Shown piece by piece: positions 45,278-54,758 of a stretch of DNA of 64,000 nt. Under the pieces are notes generated by a model. The model worked only from the letters and a program-made list of their open reading frames with translations. It did not search any database and was not told the DNA's origin. How positions within the stretch are numbered: position 1 is the stretch's first letter; every line of letters starts with the position of its first letter. The translations under genes and the position numbers were made by a program. Origin of the DNA: Colwellia psychrerythraea 34H (GTDB lineage: Bacteria; Pseudomonadota; Gammaproteobacteria; Enterobacterales; Alteromonadaceae); assembly GCF_000012325.1 (NCBI RefSeq), contig NC_003910.7, forward strand, positions 682,001-746,000, written 5' to 3'.

Positions 45278-45544
45278 TATACCCAAACTACATGAAGATG
45301 CAGGTTTCAGCTGGAGTTAGAAATGCCTTTAGGCAAGGCATTGATTGAAGAGAAGGATTATTCCCTTGTCGAAATCAATAACATGGCTTAAAGCGTTTAT
45401 AAACCAGCCCTATGGGAACACCTGAGTGAACCATGCTCTTCGTTGCCTCCTTTTTTAAGGGAATAACCCTTAATAAAATGAAGCGCCTTGATCATGAATC
45501 ACTCAGGCATCCTGAAATGTGCATCTTCAAGTCGCTTGGGTATA
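45278..45544. repeat. MITE-like inverted-repeat element, class A (inverted core)
   Basis: The terminal inverted repeats are about 25 bp: TATACCCAAACTACATGAAG... at the left and ...TTCAAGTCGCTTGGGTATA at the right, with about four mismatches. The core at 45333-45382 is the reverse complement of the one at 9926-9975, with 3 differences in 50. So the element has the opposite orientation to those at 9.8 and 41.5 kb. It fills the gap between the ABC permease and the ECF sigma gene. Confidence 0.85.
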
Positions 45545-45586
45545 TCGCGACATTGATGATAAAATAACAATCTTATAGTAAATATT

Positions 45587-46213
45587 ATGTTAAATTTAAG
45601 TAAATTAATCATAACGAAAGCAGACGTTTCCTATGCCACCGCGCAGAGAACAGACTGCCAGGAAAACGCATTGGATTGTTATTCAGTAGAGCCGCAGGTT
45701 GTGGATCATCAAGTCGTATTTACCCAGTGGATGACGGAGCATGAAAAATTGCTACGTCATATCATTACGGGTTTTGAAGCAAAAATTGCTATTCAAGATG
45801 AGCTATTTCAAGAGATCGCGTTAAATATTTGGCGAGCTTTACCTCAGTTTCGTCAAGATGCAGCGGTAAAAACCTTTGTTGCACGTATTGCTCACAATGT
45901 ATTAGCGACACACGTTGCTAAAGCAGTCAAAACCATTAAAGCGGATCAAGACTTAAGTAACATCAGTATGGAGGTTGAAGAGGATGAACGTCAACCTACA
46001 CCTTATCAATCACTTAACCAGAGTCAACGACAACAAAAGCTAGCCGAAGCTATTCGTCAGCTAAAACTTGAGCAACAACAGGTGATAACACTCGCATTAG
46101 AAGGCATGAGTTATCAAGAGATTGCAGACGTTTTAGCCATTACAACAAACCTTGTTGGTGTACGATTACAGAGAGCTAAACAAGTCTTATCTCAAATGTT
46201 GGAGGCCGTATGA
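45587..46213 (+). CDS. ECF sigma factor
   Basis: This 208-residue RNA polymerase sigma factor has a sigma-2 region at about 52-118 (FTQWMTEHEKLLRHIITGF, LFQEIALNIWRALPQF) and a sigma-4 HTH near 150-205 (LKLEQQQVITLALEGMSYQEIADVLAITTNLVGVRLQRAK). The N-terminal ~45 residues are a non-conserved extension. The next gene overlaps by 4 bp and encodes a membrane protein in the anti-sigma position. The regulon and signal are unknown. Confidence 0.9.
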   Translation: MLNLSKLIITKADVSYATAQRTDCQENALDCYSVEPQVVDHQVVFTQWMTEHEKLLRHIITGFEAKIAIQDELFQEIALNIWRALPQFRQDAAVKTFVARIAHNVLATHVAKAVKTIKADQDLSNISMEVEEDERQPTPYQSLNQSQRQQKLAEAIRQLKLEQQQVITLALEGMSYQEIADVLAITTNLVGVRLQRAKQVLSQMLEAV

Positions 46214-46875
46214 GTAACGATAAATTTCCTGAAAATGAAGAGGTTCATCAAGGTGTTCATCAAGAAACCGAGAAACAATTAAGTTCGGCTGTTATCTCAG
46301 AGTTTAGTGCAGAGACGAGCAATCTACTTGATGAACAATGGCTCACACTTAGCCAAGATTGGCAAAGTCAGCCTTATGAAAAAACAAATATTCAAGCGTT
46401 ATTAAAACAAACTAAAAAACGTACTCTGCTAGCAAAATCTTTGTTGGCTATTGATATCATCGCAACTGTTGGGCTTATCATTGCGTTATTAATTGGCCTG
46501 TATCAAGGGGATTGGGGAACGGCAACTATTGCTTACCTTGCCTTCGGAGCAATAACTTCAATAGTCTTTGTTTATTATGAAATTAAGATACGTTTACGTA
46601 TTTGGCAACATAGCTGTGATAGTCCAGATAAAGCGGTAGCTAACGCTATTGCAGGGCTGGAGTCTTCGATTAAATATATTAAATTAATTAAGCTATCATG
46701 CTGGTTATTGCTACCAGCAGTTAACTGGTACATTTATGTCATGATTGAAGAGTCAGAAAAATCATCTTGGCCGCCCTTCTTTGTGATCAATCTTGTTATA
46801 GTCATCTTGTGGTTGGTTAGCCATTGGTTTCAGAAAAAGCGCACTAAAGAGTTGAGCCAACTTAGCTTAATCTAA
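46210..46875 (+). CDS. Putative membrane anti-sigma factor
   Basis: This 221-residue protein has a cytoplasmic acidic N-terminal half (to about 78) and then two pairs of membrane helices (about 79-97 and 104-121, then 159-176 and 192-208). It overlaps the ECF sigma gene by 4 bp (ATGA), the usual arrangement for an anti-sigma partner. No ZAS (HxxxCxxC) motif is visible, so the inhibitory domain would be atypical. The context assignment is stronger than the sequence evidence. Confidence 0.65.
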   Translation: MSNDKFPENEEVHQGVHQETEKQLSSAVISEFSAETSNLLDEQWLTLSQDWQSQPYEKTNIQALLKQTKKRTLLAKSLLAIDIIATVGLIIALLIGLYQGDWGTATIAYLAFGAITSIVFVYYEIKIRLRIWQHSCDSPDKAVANAIAGLESSIKYIKLIKLSCWLLLPAVNWYIYVMIEESEKSSWPPFFVINLVIVILWLVSHWFQKKRTKELSQLSLI

Positions 46876-47350
46876 TAATTCCTGTGCAAATATACCGCTT
46901 AGTTTTGCACAATAAAGTTATAAATGACTTCCGATAAACAATATCACCACTAATTATGGAGCCAGCCATTCTGGTATTGTAATAACATTCATGGTTCCAC
47001 GAATAATTTGTACTTTACATGTCATACCTGTTTATTATTCGGGTATTTGTTTTGTTTTCTGTTTTATATTCGTTGTAACTTGCTTTTTTATTAGTTATAG
47101 TCTGTTTGCTTGCTTTGGTGAAAACTTTTATTGTGCTGTTAAGTTCGATAGCTTAACAACTTACGCTATAAAACAGTGCGAAATGCACTAAGGCTAGCCC
47201 GTTTTGCCGTGTACATACAGGTAAAAATCAGGCAAAATACTGCCACTAATTTTGTGTGTCCAAGTTAATCGAATTTGGTAATTAAGTTTACTAAATAGGT
47301 AACTAGGGCACAGTTTGCAGCCTTGGGCTGAAATACTTAAGGAATAAACC
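46876..47350. other. Leader region upstream of glyA
   Basis: This 475-bp gap separates the anti-sigma gene from glyA. A weak hairpin (TGTGCAAA with TTTGCACA, about 46891-46919) lies soon after the anti-sigma stop codon. An open frame at 46991-47191 has no ribosome site and no conserved character. Nothing resembling a glycine riboswitch was recognised. The last ~120 bp presumably hold the glyA promoter. Confidence 0.4.
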
Positions 47351-48610
47351 ATGTTTACTCGTGATATGAATATTGCTACTTTTGATCCAGAACTTTTTGA
47401 AGCAATGAGCAATGAAGTTGTTCGCCAAGAAGAGCACATTGAATTAATTGCATCTGAAAACTACTGTAGCCCGCGCGTTCTTGAAGCACAAGGCTCACAA
47501 CTTACTAACAAATACGCTGAAGGTTACCCTGGCAAGCGTTACTACGGTGGTTGTGAATATGTTGATATCGCTGAGCAATTAGCGATTGATCGTGCTAAAG
47601 AATTATTTGGTGCTACTTATGCCAACGTTCAGCCTCATGCTGGTTCACAAGCTAACGCAGCTGTTTTTCAAGCTTTAGTTACACCAGGCGGTAAAGTATT
47701 AGGCATGAGCTTAGCTCATGGCGGTCACTTAACTCATGGTTCACATGTAAGCTTCTCTGGTAAGTCTTACGAAGCGTTCCAATATGGTCTTCACCCTGAA
47801 ACAGGCGATATTGACTATGAAGAATTAGAACGTTTAGCTGTAGAGCACAAACCAGAAATGATTATCGGTGGTTTCTCAGCATTCTCAGGTGTTGTTGACT
47901 GGGCACGTATGCGTACAATTGCTGATAAAGTTGGCGCTTACTTCTTCGTAGATATGGCTCACGTTGCGGGTTTAATTGCTGCAGGTCTTTACCCTAACCC
48001 AGTTCCACATGCGCATGTTGTTACTACAACTACGCATAAAACATTAGCTGGCCCACGTGGCGGTTTAATTATCTCTGGTTGTGATGACGAAGCTATTTAC
48101 AAAAAGTTAAACAGCGCTGTTTTCCCAGGTGGTCAAGGTGGCCCATTAATGCACATTATTGCAGCGAAAGCCGTTGCATTTAAAGAAGCATTATCGCCAG
48201 AGTTTAAAGTTTACCAACAAAATGTTTTAGCTAACGCTTTAGCAATGGTAGATGTATTACAAGACCGTGGTTATAAAGTAGTATCTAACGGTACGCAAAA
48301 CCACTTATTGTTACTTGATTTAATCGATAAAGATATTACTGGTAAAGATGCTGATGCCGCTTTAGGTAAAGCACACATCACAGTAAACAAAAACTCAGTG
48401 CCAAACGATCCTCGTTCTCCGTTTGTTACATCAGGTCTACGTTTAGGTACTCCAGCGATTACTCGTCGTGGTTTTGGTATCGAAGAAACTAAGGCATTAA
48501 CTGGCTGGATTTGTGACATTCTTGATGATATTGAAAATGAAGACGTTAGCAAACGTGTTCAAGACCAAGTTAAAGAGTTATGTGCTCGTTTCCCTGTTTA
48601 CCAAAAGTAG
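47351..48610 (+). CDS. glyA: Serine hydroxymethyltransferase
   Basis: This 419-residue PLP enzyme converts serine and tetrahydrofolate to glycine and methylene-THF, the main source of one-carbon units. It has the family motifs [36 protein letters not shown] and the PLP lysine in [15 protein letters not shown]. The C-terminal region [13 protein letters not shown] is also present. The length is exactly typical. AAGGAA precedes ATG 47351. The codon pattern looks biased towards high expression. A long inverted repeat follows the stop codon. Confidence 0.98.
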   Translation: MFTRDMNIATFDPELFEAMSNEVVRQEEHIELIASENYCSPRVLEAQGSQLTNKYAEGYPGKRYYGGCEYVDIAEQLAIDRAKELFGATYANVQPHAGSQANAAVFQALVTPGGKVLGMSLAHGGHLTHGSHVSFSGKSYEAFQYGLHPETGDIDYEELERLAVEHKPEMIIGGFSAFSGVVDWARMRTIADKVGAYFFVDMAHVAGLIAAGLYPNPVPHAHVVTTTTHKTLAGPRGGLIISGCDDEAIYKKLNSAVFPGGQGGPLMHIIAAKAVAFKEALSPEFKVYQQNVLANALAMVDVLQDRGYKVVSNGTQNHLLLLDLIDKDITGKDADAALGKAHITVNKNSVPNDPRSPFVTSGLRLGTPAITRRGFGIEETKALTGWICDILDDIENEDVSKRVQDQVKELCARFPVYQK

Positions 48611-48631
48611 CTTTTATCTTGTCGCTGTAAA

Positions 48632-48699
48632 GCTCAATTTAAGCGTCAAAAGTACTCATTGACTAACGTCAACTCCGTACTTTTTTCTTTAAATTGAGC
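48632..48699 (+). terminator. Nested hairpin downstream of glyA
   Basis: Outer arms GCTCAATTTAA (48632-48642) and TTAAATTGAGC (48689-48699) enclose inner arms AAAAGTAC (48648-48655) and GTACTTTT (48677-48684). This could terminate glyA transcription or stabilise its mRNA. Confidence 0.6.
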
Positions 48700-48855
48700 C
48701 ACACAGCTTAAAGCTAAATATCTACTTACACTGAAATTTGTTTAATAGTTAGTGTAAGTAAGTGAATAGTGAACTAGCGTCATACACTAAGCCTTTTATC
48801 GCTCAAGGCTTAACGGAAACTCAGTTTACTTAGCTAAATCAGTTGTTTTATATTA

Positions 48856-48885
48856 AAATGGTCGCCTTGAGCGGCCATTTTTTTT
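48856..48885 (+). terminator. Intrinsic terminator between glyA and nrdR
   Basis: A stem of AAATGGTCGC with GCGGCCATTT, one G-U pair, is followed by a run of eight T. It ends glyA-side transcripts about 35 bp before nrdR, so nrdR is read either by read-through or from a promoter within the short gap. Confidence 0.85.
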
Positions 48886-48920
48886 GTCCGTAATTTAATC
48901 TCCATTACCGTAGGTAAACC

Positions 48921-49418
48921 ATGTATTGTCCATTTTGTTCAGCTAATGACACTAAAGTCATCGATTCACGTTTAGTTTCTGATGGCCATCAAGTAAGACG
49001 ACGTCGTGAATGTTTAGCTTGTCACGAACGTTATACAACATTTGAAAGTGCTGAATTGGTGATGCCAAGAATCATAAAACGTGATGGCAGCAGAGAACCG
49101 TTTAACGAAGATAAAATGCTTAGTGGTTTAACCCGAGCATTAGAAAAACGCCCTGTAAGCATGGAACAAATAGAGTTGGCGGTTAATAAGCTGAAGTCTC
49201 AAATGCGCGCTACTGGTGAACGAGAAATTAGCAGTGAAATGCTAGGAGACTTAATTATGGCGCAGCTTAAAGAATTAGATAAAGTTGCTTACTTACGTTT
49301 CGCTTCTGTTTATTTGTCCTTTGAAGATATCAGCGAGTTTGCTGATGAGATCACGCGATTAGGAAAAGAAAAAAACGGTAAAGCAAAAAAGGCTAAACCA
49401 GCGAAAACGGCTAAATAA
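48921..49418 (+). CDS. nrdR: Transcriptional repressor NrdR
   Basis: This 165-residue protein represses ribonucleotide reductase genes. It has the N-terminal zinc ribbon CPFC...CLAC (residues 3-6 and 31-34), the linker [16 protein letters not shown] and an ATP-cone domain (about 49-139). The C-terminal tail is Lys/Ala-rich and longer than usual ([16 protein letters not shown] is typical of the run). It begins the nrdR-rib gene group; ribD follows 1 bp after its stop codon. Confidence 0.97.
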   Translation: MYCPFCSANDTKVIDSRLVSDGHQVRRRRECLACHERYTTFESAELVMPRIIKRDGSREPFNEDKMLSGLTRALEKRPVSMEQIELAVNKLKSQMRATGEREISSEMLGDLIMAQLKELDKVAYLRFASVYLSFEDISEFADEITRLGKEKNGKAKKAKPAKTAK

Positions 49419-49419
49419 C

Positions 49420-50661
49420 ATGAAAACTAGTTCGCCTAACAACAAGAACACTCTTACTGAGCAAAACTTTACTGAACAAGACCACCACTTTATGTCTAGG
49501 GCTATAGATTTAGCTAAAAAAGGACATTTCACTACTTCTCCCAACCCTAGAGTTGGTTGTGTGTTAGTGAGCTATAAAGAAGGTGTTGGTAAGGTCATTG
49601 GTGAAGGTTATCATCAAAAAGCTGGGCAGGGTCATGCAGAAGTTAATGCGTTAGCTGAGGCAAAAGTGAACAATCCCGCTTTAATCAAGGGGGCTACAGC
49701 CTATGTTACCCTTGAGCCTTGCAGCCATTTTGGCCGTACGCCGCCATGTGCCAAAGCATTAGTTGATGCTGGTGTTAGTCATGTTATTGCCGCTATGGTT
49801 GATCCCAATCCACAAGTTTCTGGTAATGGTTTATCTCTATTAGAAAAAGCGGGCATCACGGTACAATCGGGTTTGTTAGAACAAAGCGCAAGGCTACTCA
49901 ACGTCGGGTTTATTCATAAGATGGTCAATAATCTTCCATATGTACGCTGTAAATTAGCAGCGAGTCTTGATGGAAAAACAGCCATGGCCAGTGGCGAAAG
50001 TAAATGGATTACGTCAGCAGATGCTCGACAAGATGTTCAACGTCTACGCGCCCAGAGTTGCGCGATTATCACAGGTGCAGATTCAGTACTTTTTGATAAT
50101 GCTAAGATGACAGTACGTTGGTCTGAGCTAGGTGAGTTAAAAAGTAACTACCCAAAAGAAGCCCTTCGTCAGCCTTTACGTATTGTAATTGATAGTCAAA
50201 ATAGACTGACGCCAAACCTTGCATTATTCGAACATCAGTCACCAATTTTAATTATTAATGGCATAGATCCGGACTACGTTGAAAATAAAATTGAATCACA
50301 TCTTGAAAACTTACCAAAATGGCCGCATTTCGTAGAACAGGTGCAATTACCTGTGACTGAAAACTCGCAGGGTAAATTGAAAATAAATTTAAAGGCTTTG
50401 TTAGAATACCTAGCAAAGCGAGGGCTCAATGATATTTTAATTGAGTCAGGCGCACGGTTAAGTGGTGCCTTTATTGAACAAAATTTAGTGAATGAACTTA
50501 TTCTGTATCAAGCGCCCAAATTAATGGGTGGCGATGGTAAAAACTTAATGGAAATGCCCTCAGTATCAAAGCTGAACCAAGCCAAGGCATTAACTATTAG
50601 TGATATTCGTATGGTTGGTGTGGATATTCGCATCACTAGCCAACTTACTAATACTGAATAA
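49420..50661 (+). CDS. ribD: Bifunctional riboflavin deaminase/reductase RibD
   Basis: This 413-residue enzyme carries out the second and third steps of riboflavin synthesis. The deaminase domain (to about 165) has the zinc motifs GHAEVNAL and TLEPCSHFGRTPPC. The reductase domain follows, beginning near YVRCKLAASLDGKTAM (about 174-190). It starts 1 bp after nrdR stops, so translation is coupled. The N-terminal ~20 residues (to about FTEQDHHF) are an extension compared with E. coli RibD. Confidence 0.96.
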   Translation: MKTSSPNNKNTLTEQNFTEQDHHFMSRAIDLAKKGHFTTSPNPRVGCVLVSYKEGVGKVIGEGYHQKAGQGHAEVNALAEAKVNNPALIKGATAYVTLEPCSHFGRTPPCAKALVDAGVSHVIAAMVDPNPQVSGNGLSLLEKAGITVQSGLLEQSARLLNVGFIHKMVNNLPYVRCKLAASLDGKTAMASGESKWITSADARQDVQRLRAQSCAIITGADSVLFDNAKMTVRWSELGELKSNYPKEALRQPLRIVIDSQNRLTPNLALFEHQSPILIINGIDPDYVENKIESHLENLPKWPHFVEQVQLPVTENSQGKLKINLKALLEYLAKRGLNDILIESGARLSGAFIEQNLVNELILYQAPKLMGGDGKNLMEMPSVSKLNQAKALTISDIRMVGVDIRITSQLTNTE

Positions 50662-50708
50662 ATGAACACCGAATAAATAATCACACAAAAAATTAAATAG
50701 AGAAGTCT

Positions 50709-51407
50709 ATGTTTACAGGAATTATCGAAGCCGTTGGTACTATATCGGCCATAAATGTTAATGCCCAAGGAGCTCGTTTAGTTATTGCTACCAATAGCTT
50801 GGACATGAGTGATGTTAAACTGGGCGACTCCATCGCAACTAACGGTATATGCCTTACGGTTGTTGATTTTAATAATGGCAAAGGTAATGGCAGCTATAGC
50901 GCAGATGTTTCTAATGAAACTCTACAGCGAACTGGTTTTGCAGGCTATAAAGTTGGCAGTAAAGTCAATCTAGAAAAAGCGATGTTGGCAAGCACACGTT
51001 TTGGTGGCCATATGGTTTCTGGCCATGTAGATGGTGTCAGTGAAATATTAGCTATCAATAATAACGGTAATAGTATTGAATACTGGTTAAGTATGCCAAG
51101 TGATTTAGCACACTATATTGCCGAAAAAGGCTCTGTAACTATTGATGGTACAAGTTTAACGGTTAATGCGCTTGCTGAAGAGGGCTCAAAAGGTCATTCA
51201 CAAGGTAGTTTTCGATTAACAATAGTGCCACACACGGTAAAAGAAACCATCTTTGCTGAGTATCAAGTAGGTAGCAAGGTCAACATCGAAGTGGACTTAA
51301 TTGCGCGGTACTTAGAACGATTATTGACTAAAAGTGGTGGGAATGAGCATGCTCCAGCGTCGAATGTTACCGAATCCATGTTATTAAAAGCAGGCTTTAT
51401 TAAGTAG
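50709..51407 (+). CDS. ribE: Riboflavin synthase alpha chain
   Basis: This 232-residue enzyme makes riboflavin by dismutating two lumazine molecules. It begins MFTGIIEAVG, as in all RibE/RibC proteins, and its two lumazine-binding barrels are seen as LGDSIATNGICLTV (first) and KGSVTIDGTSLTVN (second). The MVSGHVDG motif lies at the barrel interface. The protein is slightly longer than usual because of a C-terminal tail. It is 47 bp downstream of ribD on the same strand. Confidence 0.96.
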   Translation: MFTGIIEAVGTISAINVNAQGARLVIATNSLDMSDVKLGDSIATNGICLTVVDFNNGKGNGSYSADVSNETLQRTGFAGYKVGSKVNLEKAMLASTRFGGHMVSGHVDGVSEILAINNNGNSIEYWLSMPSDLAHYIAEKGSVTIDGTSLTVNALAEEGSKGHSQGSFRLTIVPHTVKETIFAEYQVGSKVNIEVDLIARYLERLLTKSGGNEHAPASNVTESMLLKAGFIK

Positions 51408-51548
51408 CTTGCTTTCGAACAAAAATTAATAAAAATTAGCTAAAAGATTAAGCGGTGAGTACATCTACGTCATGAACTCATAAAAACATATCAAATAAGA
51501 ACAGTTAAAATAGGCTAACAACATAGCTAGCCATTTAAAGAGGCCGAA

Positions 51549-52658
51549 ATGAATTTAAATACCCCACAAGAAATCATCGCAGACATCGCCTTAGGTAAGA
51601 TGGTTATTTTAATGGATGATGAAGACAGAGAAAATGAAGGTGACTTCATTATGGCCGCTGAAAAAGTGACTCCTGCTGCTATCAACTTTATGGCAACCCA
51701 TGGCCGCGGATTGATCTGTATGCCAATGAGCCGTGAAAAGTGTGAGACATTAAAACTGCCATTAATGGTAGATAAAAATGAGGCACAGTTTAGTACTAAC
51801 TTTACTGTATCAATTGAAGCTGCTACCGGTGTAACTACAGGTATATCTGCTGCTGATCGTGCAACCACTGTTCTTGCTGCTGCAAATAAAGAAGCGACAC
51901 ATCTTAGTATCGTTCAACCAGGTCATATCTTCCCACTAATAGCTAAAGATGGCGGTGTATTAAATCGCGCAGGTCATACTGAAGCGAGTGTTGATTTAGC
52001 ACGCATGGCAGGTTTTGAATCAGCTGCGGTTATTGTCGAGATTTTAAATGAAGATGGCACGATGGCGCGCCGCTCTGACTTAGAAGTCATTGCACAAAAA
52101 CACGATATAAAAATGGGCACTATTGCCGATTTAATTGAATTTAGAAATGCTACAGAAACAACCATCGAGCGAGTTTCTCAGTGTAAGCTTCCTACCGCTT
52201 TTGGTGAGTTTGATTTAACCGTGTTTAAAGATACCATTGACGGTCAAGCGCACTTTGCTTTAACTAAAGGCGAAATTAAAGCGGATGAACCGACTTTAGT
52301 ACGTGTACATTTAGAAAATACTTTTAGAGATTTATTATTCAGTCAACGTGAAAGTATTTCGACTTGGCCAATAGCCAATGCGTTAGAAAAAATTGCTAAA
52401 GAAGGCGGTGTACTTGTTTTACTCGGTAAGCATGAGTCACCAAATGAGTTAATTAACTTGGTAGAAAAATATGCCAAGATTGATGCGGGTGAAACCGTAA
52501 AAGAAACTAATCGTCACATTGGCTCTCGCAATGTTGGCGTTGGTTCACAAATCTTAGCAAACTTAGGTGTGAGTAAAATGCGTTTATTAAGTTCACAAAC
52601 AAAATATCACTCATTGTCAGGTTTTGGCCTAGAAGTGGTTGAGTATATTGCTGACTAG
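51549..52658 (+). CDS. ribB: DHBP synthase with degenerate GTP cyclohydrolase II domain (RibBX type)
   Basis: This 369-residue protein makes 3,4-dihydroxy-2-butanone 4-phosphate from ribulose 5-phosphate. The N-terminal DHBP synthase domain (to about 203) has the metal-binding [10 protein letters not shown] motif (23-32), [11 protein letters not shown] and the [13 protein letters not shown] motif. The C-terminal domain (about 210-369) has the GCHII fold, but the three zinc Cys and the GSxRCDCG motif are absent; in that place is [23 protein letters not shown] cyclohydrolase activity is therefore unlikely. This matches the RibBX variant known in Proteobacteria. No FMN riboswitch precedes it. 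Confidence 0.93.
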   Translation: MNLNTPQEIIADIALGKMVILMDDEDRENEGDFIMAAEKVTPAAINFMATHGRGLICMPMSREKCETLKLPLMVDKNEAQFSTNFTVSIEAATGVTTGISAADRATTVLAAANKEATHLSIVQPGHIFPLIAKDGGVLNRAGHTEASVDLARMAGFESAAVIVEILNEDGTMARRSDLEVIAQKHDIKMGTIADLIEFRNATETTIERVSQCKLPTAFGEFDLTVFKDTIDGQAHFALTKGEIKADEPTLVRVHLENTFRDLLFSQRESISTWPIANALEKIAKEGGVLVLLGKHESPNELINLVEKYAKIDAGETVKETNRHIGSRNVGVGSQILANLGVSKMRLLSSQTKYHSLSGFGLEVVEYIAD

Positions 52659-52681
52659 CATTAACAGTTTAAGTACACAAT

Positions 52682-52720
52682 AAAATGGCGGTATATGTTG
52701 TAAACATATACCGCCATTTT
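52682..52720 (+). terminator. Strong intrinsic terminator of the rib cluster
   Basis: A perfect 18-bp stem pairs AAAATGGCGGTATATGTT (52682-52699) with AACATATACCGCCATTTT (52703-52720) over a 3-nt loop, with further T after it. It ends the nrdR-ribD-ribE-ribBX transcript. Confidence 0.93.
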
Positions 52721-52819
52721 TAGTTATGTTCTAGAGAGTCTCTTGCCGCTGAAGTTTACTTCGATATTTTTCATTGGCATTATAGCTTTATATCCTTACT
52801 TGTTTATTAAAGGCCCATC

Positions 52820-53995
52820 ATGAAGTTCAACCGTGCATTATTGATTTTTTCTCTTTTTATTAGCTCAACTAGTTTATATTCCAATGCAAAATTACCATTA
52901 AATATCGAAGAGCAGCGCGTAATAAAAGCTGAAGAAGCAATGCCAGAAGTAAGTACACATTTTGATTGGTTTGCTTTTAAAAAGAGCTGGCCACAAAAGG
53001 ATACTTTCATTTTAGCTCAGCAATCGTTATCACTGCTTGGTAATCAATTATGGCAATACAGTAAAGAACAAGCGAAAAATGGTCAGGTTGTTGATGACAG
53101 GCCCTTATACTGGACAAGGTTAGCTATTATCTCATTTGTAAAAGCGACGCCAACTCAGTATTCGCAAACTGAATTGGCAGCCTTAGTTGAAACCTTTGAA
53201 AATACATCCCGTGGTCGCAATGATTTAACTTACAAGCAAGCTACCGATAAGCGTATTTTGCTAACTGGTTTTGACCCATTCTTGCTTGATAGAAACATTA
53301 AACAATCTAATCCTTCAGGTTTAGCTGCGTTACTACTTGATGGTGTGGTTATCGAATACATGCAGAACGGGAAAAAGATAACAGCAGAAATAAATGCTGC
53401 CATGATACCGGTACGTTATGCTGATTTTGATCAAGGTGAAGTTGAAAGCTTGTTAGCCCCTTTTTATGCATTAAATAGTGTTGATTTGATTGCGACTCTT
53501 TCAATGGGCCGAAGTGACTTTGACTTAGAACATTTCCCAGGGTTAAGGCGCAGTGCTACAGCACCAGATAATGTCAATGTTTATACTGGCGCGAATAAGA
53601 ATAATCCTTTAATACCTAGCTTACTTGCAGCGCCGCTTAAAGGTGATGAATTTGTTCTTTTTAGTTTGCCTTATCAAGCGATGATGAAAGCGAAAGGTCG
53701 TTACAAAATTAATGATAATCGTGGGGTAACGATACTCGAATCAGGTACCGCAAAAAATATTACCGCCAATAGCTTAACTGAGCTTGTTGATAAGGTTGCT
53801 GTGCAAGGTGGTGGGGGAGGTTATTTATCTAATGAGATCTCTTATCGAAGTATTGCTTTGCGTAATAAGTTAGGTTCAACAATCCCTACTGGGCATATTC
53901 ATACGCCACGGATCAGTGGTTTTGATGCGGCTACGAACCAAGCAATTATGTCTCAAATTGAAGCCATTTTAGTACAAGCGTTAGCAGAAATATAA
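52820..53995 (+). CDS. Exported pyroglutamyl-peptidase-like protein (C15) with Cys-to-Ser change
   Basis: This 391-residue protein has a signal peptide (to about residue 24), an N-terminal helical region of ~130 residues, and a C-terminal domain resembling pyroglutamyl-peptidase I. The ILLTGFDPF core is near 150-160 and the NPSGLAA motif near 173. The catalytic-Glu region DFDLEHFPGL holds E237, and the His region TGHIHTP holds H359 or H361. The usual nucleophile Cys, in TYLCN, is here Ser337 in GYLSNEISYR. A Ser replaces the catalytic thiol, so activity is either lost or altered. Two PepSY genes follow after a few bases, probably in one operon. Confidence 0.72.
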   Translation: MKFNRALLIFSLFISSTSLYSNAKLPLNIEEQRVIKAEEAMPEVSTHFDWFAFKKSWPQKDTFILAQQSLSLLGNQLWQYSKEQAKNGQVVDDRPLYWTRLAIISFVKATPTQYSQTELAALVETFENTSRGRNDLTYKQATDKRILLTGFDPFLLDRNIKQSNPSGLAALLLDGVVIEYMQNGKKITAEINAAMIPVRYADFDQGEVESLLAPFYALNSVDLIATLSMGRSDFDLEHFPGLRRSATAPDNVNVYTGANKNNPLIPSLLAAPLKGDEFVLFSLPYQAMMKAKGRYKINDNRGVTILESGTAKNITANSLTELVDKVAVQGGGGGYLSNEISYRSIALRNKLGSTIPTGHIHTPRISGFDAATNQAIMSQIEAILVQALAEI

Positions 53996-54008
53996 GGGAA
54001 TATTGGTA

Positions 54009-54758
54009 GTGTCTTTACATAGGAATAGTAGAAAATATCATAAATGGTTAATGTTATTTGTTGGCCTGCAACTGTTAACCTGGTCTATCACGGGGACTTA
54101 TATGGTGTTAATGGATATTGATTATATTCATGGGGATTCATTAGTTGCCAATAAAAAGCAAACAATCGCCTTTAATAACGTTAATTATTCTTTTAGTGAG
54201 TTAATGAATGATCATAGTACAGCATCAGATATTGAGCTTGGTTTATTGCTAAATCAAAGCGTTTATCGTTTTAATGATGGCGAGCAGAAAGTTATGCTTT
54301 CGGCCTTTGATGGTCGCCAATTATCACCCATCGACGAAACATTAGCGATGACGATAGCCAAAGACAACTATACAAACAGTAAAGCACTGATAACCCATAT
54401 TCAGTTGATTACCGTTAACCCACCAAGAGAGCTAAGTAGTCGCCATTTACCCGCATGGCGAATTGATTTTGATGATTTTGCTAGTCCTAGTTTCTATATA
54501 AGCGCTAACTCAGGACAATTGGTAACTAAGCGACATAGCTACTGGCGCATTTTTGACTGGATGTTTGCTTTTCATGTTATGGATTATATCGATGAAGAGC
54601 CAGGCAATAAGTTACTTCTTGTGTTCACTGTGCTCGCTTTTATTGCCAGTATCTTTGGCTTAGTACTGACTTACTTTCGCCTTATGCCCAAGAAGAACAA
54701 AAGAAACAGTAATGTTGATAATGATTTGAATAAGGAGATTACAGATGAAAAAGCGTAA
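54009..54758 (+). CDS. PepSY-type membrane protein
   Basis: The protein has about 250 residues. GTG 54009 sits about 9 nt after an AAGGGA site; a TTG at 54003 is also open. An N-terminal helix (about 13-35, LMLFVGLQLLTWSITGTYMV) leads to an extracytoplasmic region with a PepSY-like domain (near 90-175) and a second helix near 200-222. The HKWL motif before the first helix and the FHVMDYID motif before the last recur in the next gene. This is the first of a paralogous pair; PepSY proteins can inhibit peptidases or handle metals. Confidence 0.78.
   Translation: MSLHRNSRKYHKWLMLFVGLQLLTWSITGTYMVLMDIDYIHGDSLVANKKQTIAFNNVNYSFSELMNDHSTASDIELGLLLNQSVYRFNDGEQKVMLSAFDGRQLSPIDETLAMTIAKDNYTNSKALITHIQLITVNPPRELSSRHLPAWRIDFDDFASPSFYISANSGQLVTKRHSYWRIFDWMFAFHVMDYIDEEPGNKLLLVFTVLAFIASIFGLVLTYFRLMPKKNKRNSNVDNDLNKEITDEKA

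Noticed and set aside
46991..47191. 66-codon open frame before glyA
   Set aside because: No ribosome site, no recognisable pattern, low-complexity hydrophobic translation; probably chance in an AT-rich leader.
46876..47350. Glycine riboswitch upstream of glyA
   Set aside because: No tandem aptamer core recognised by eye; a covariance-model search would be decisive.
51408..51548. FMN riboswitch before ribBX (also searched upstream of ribD)
   Set aside because: The conserved RFN box (AGGGCGGGGYGAAA type) is not present in either place.
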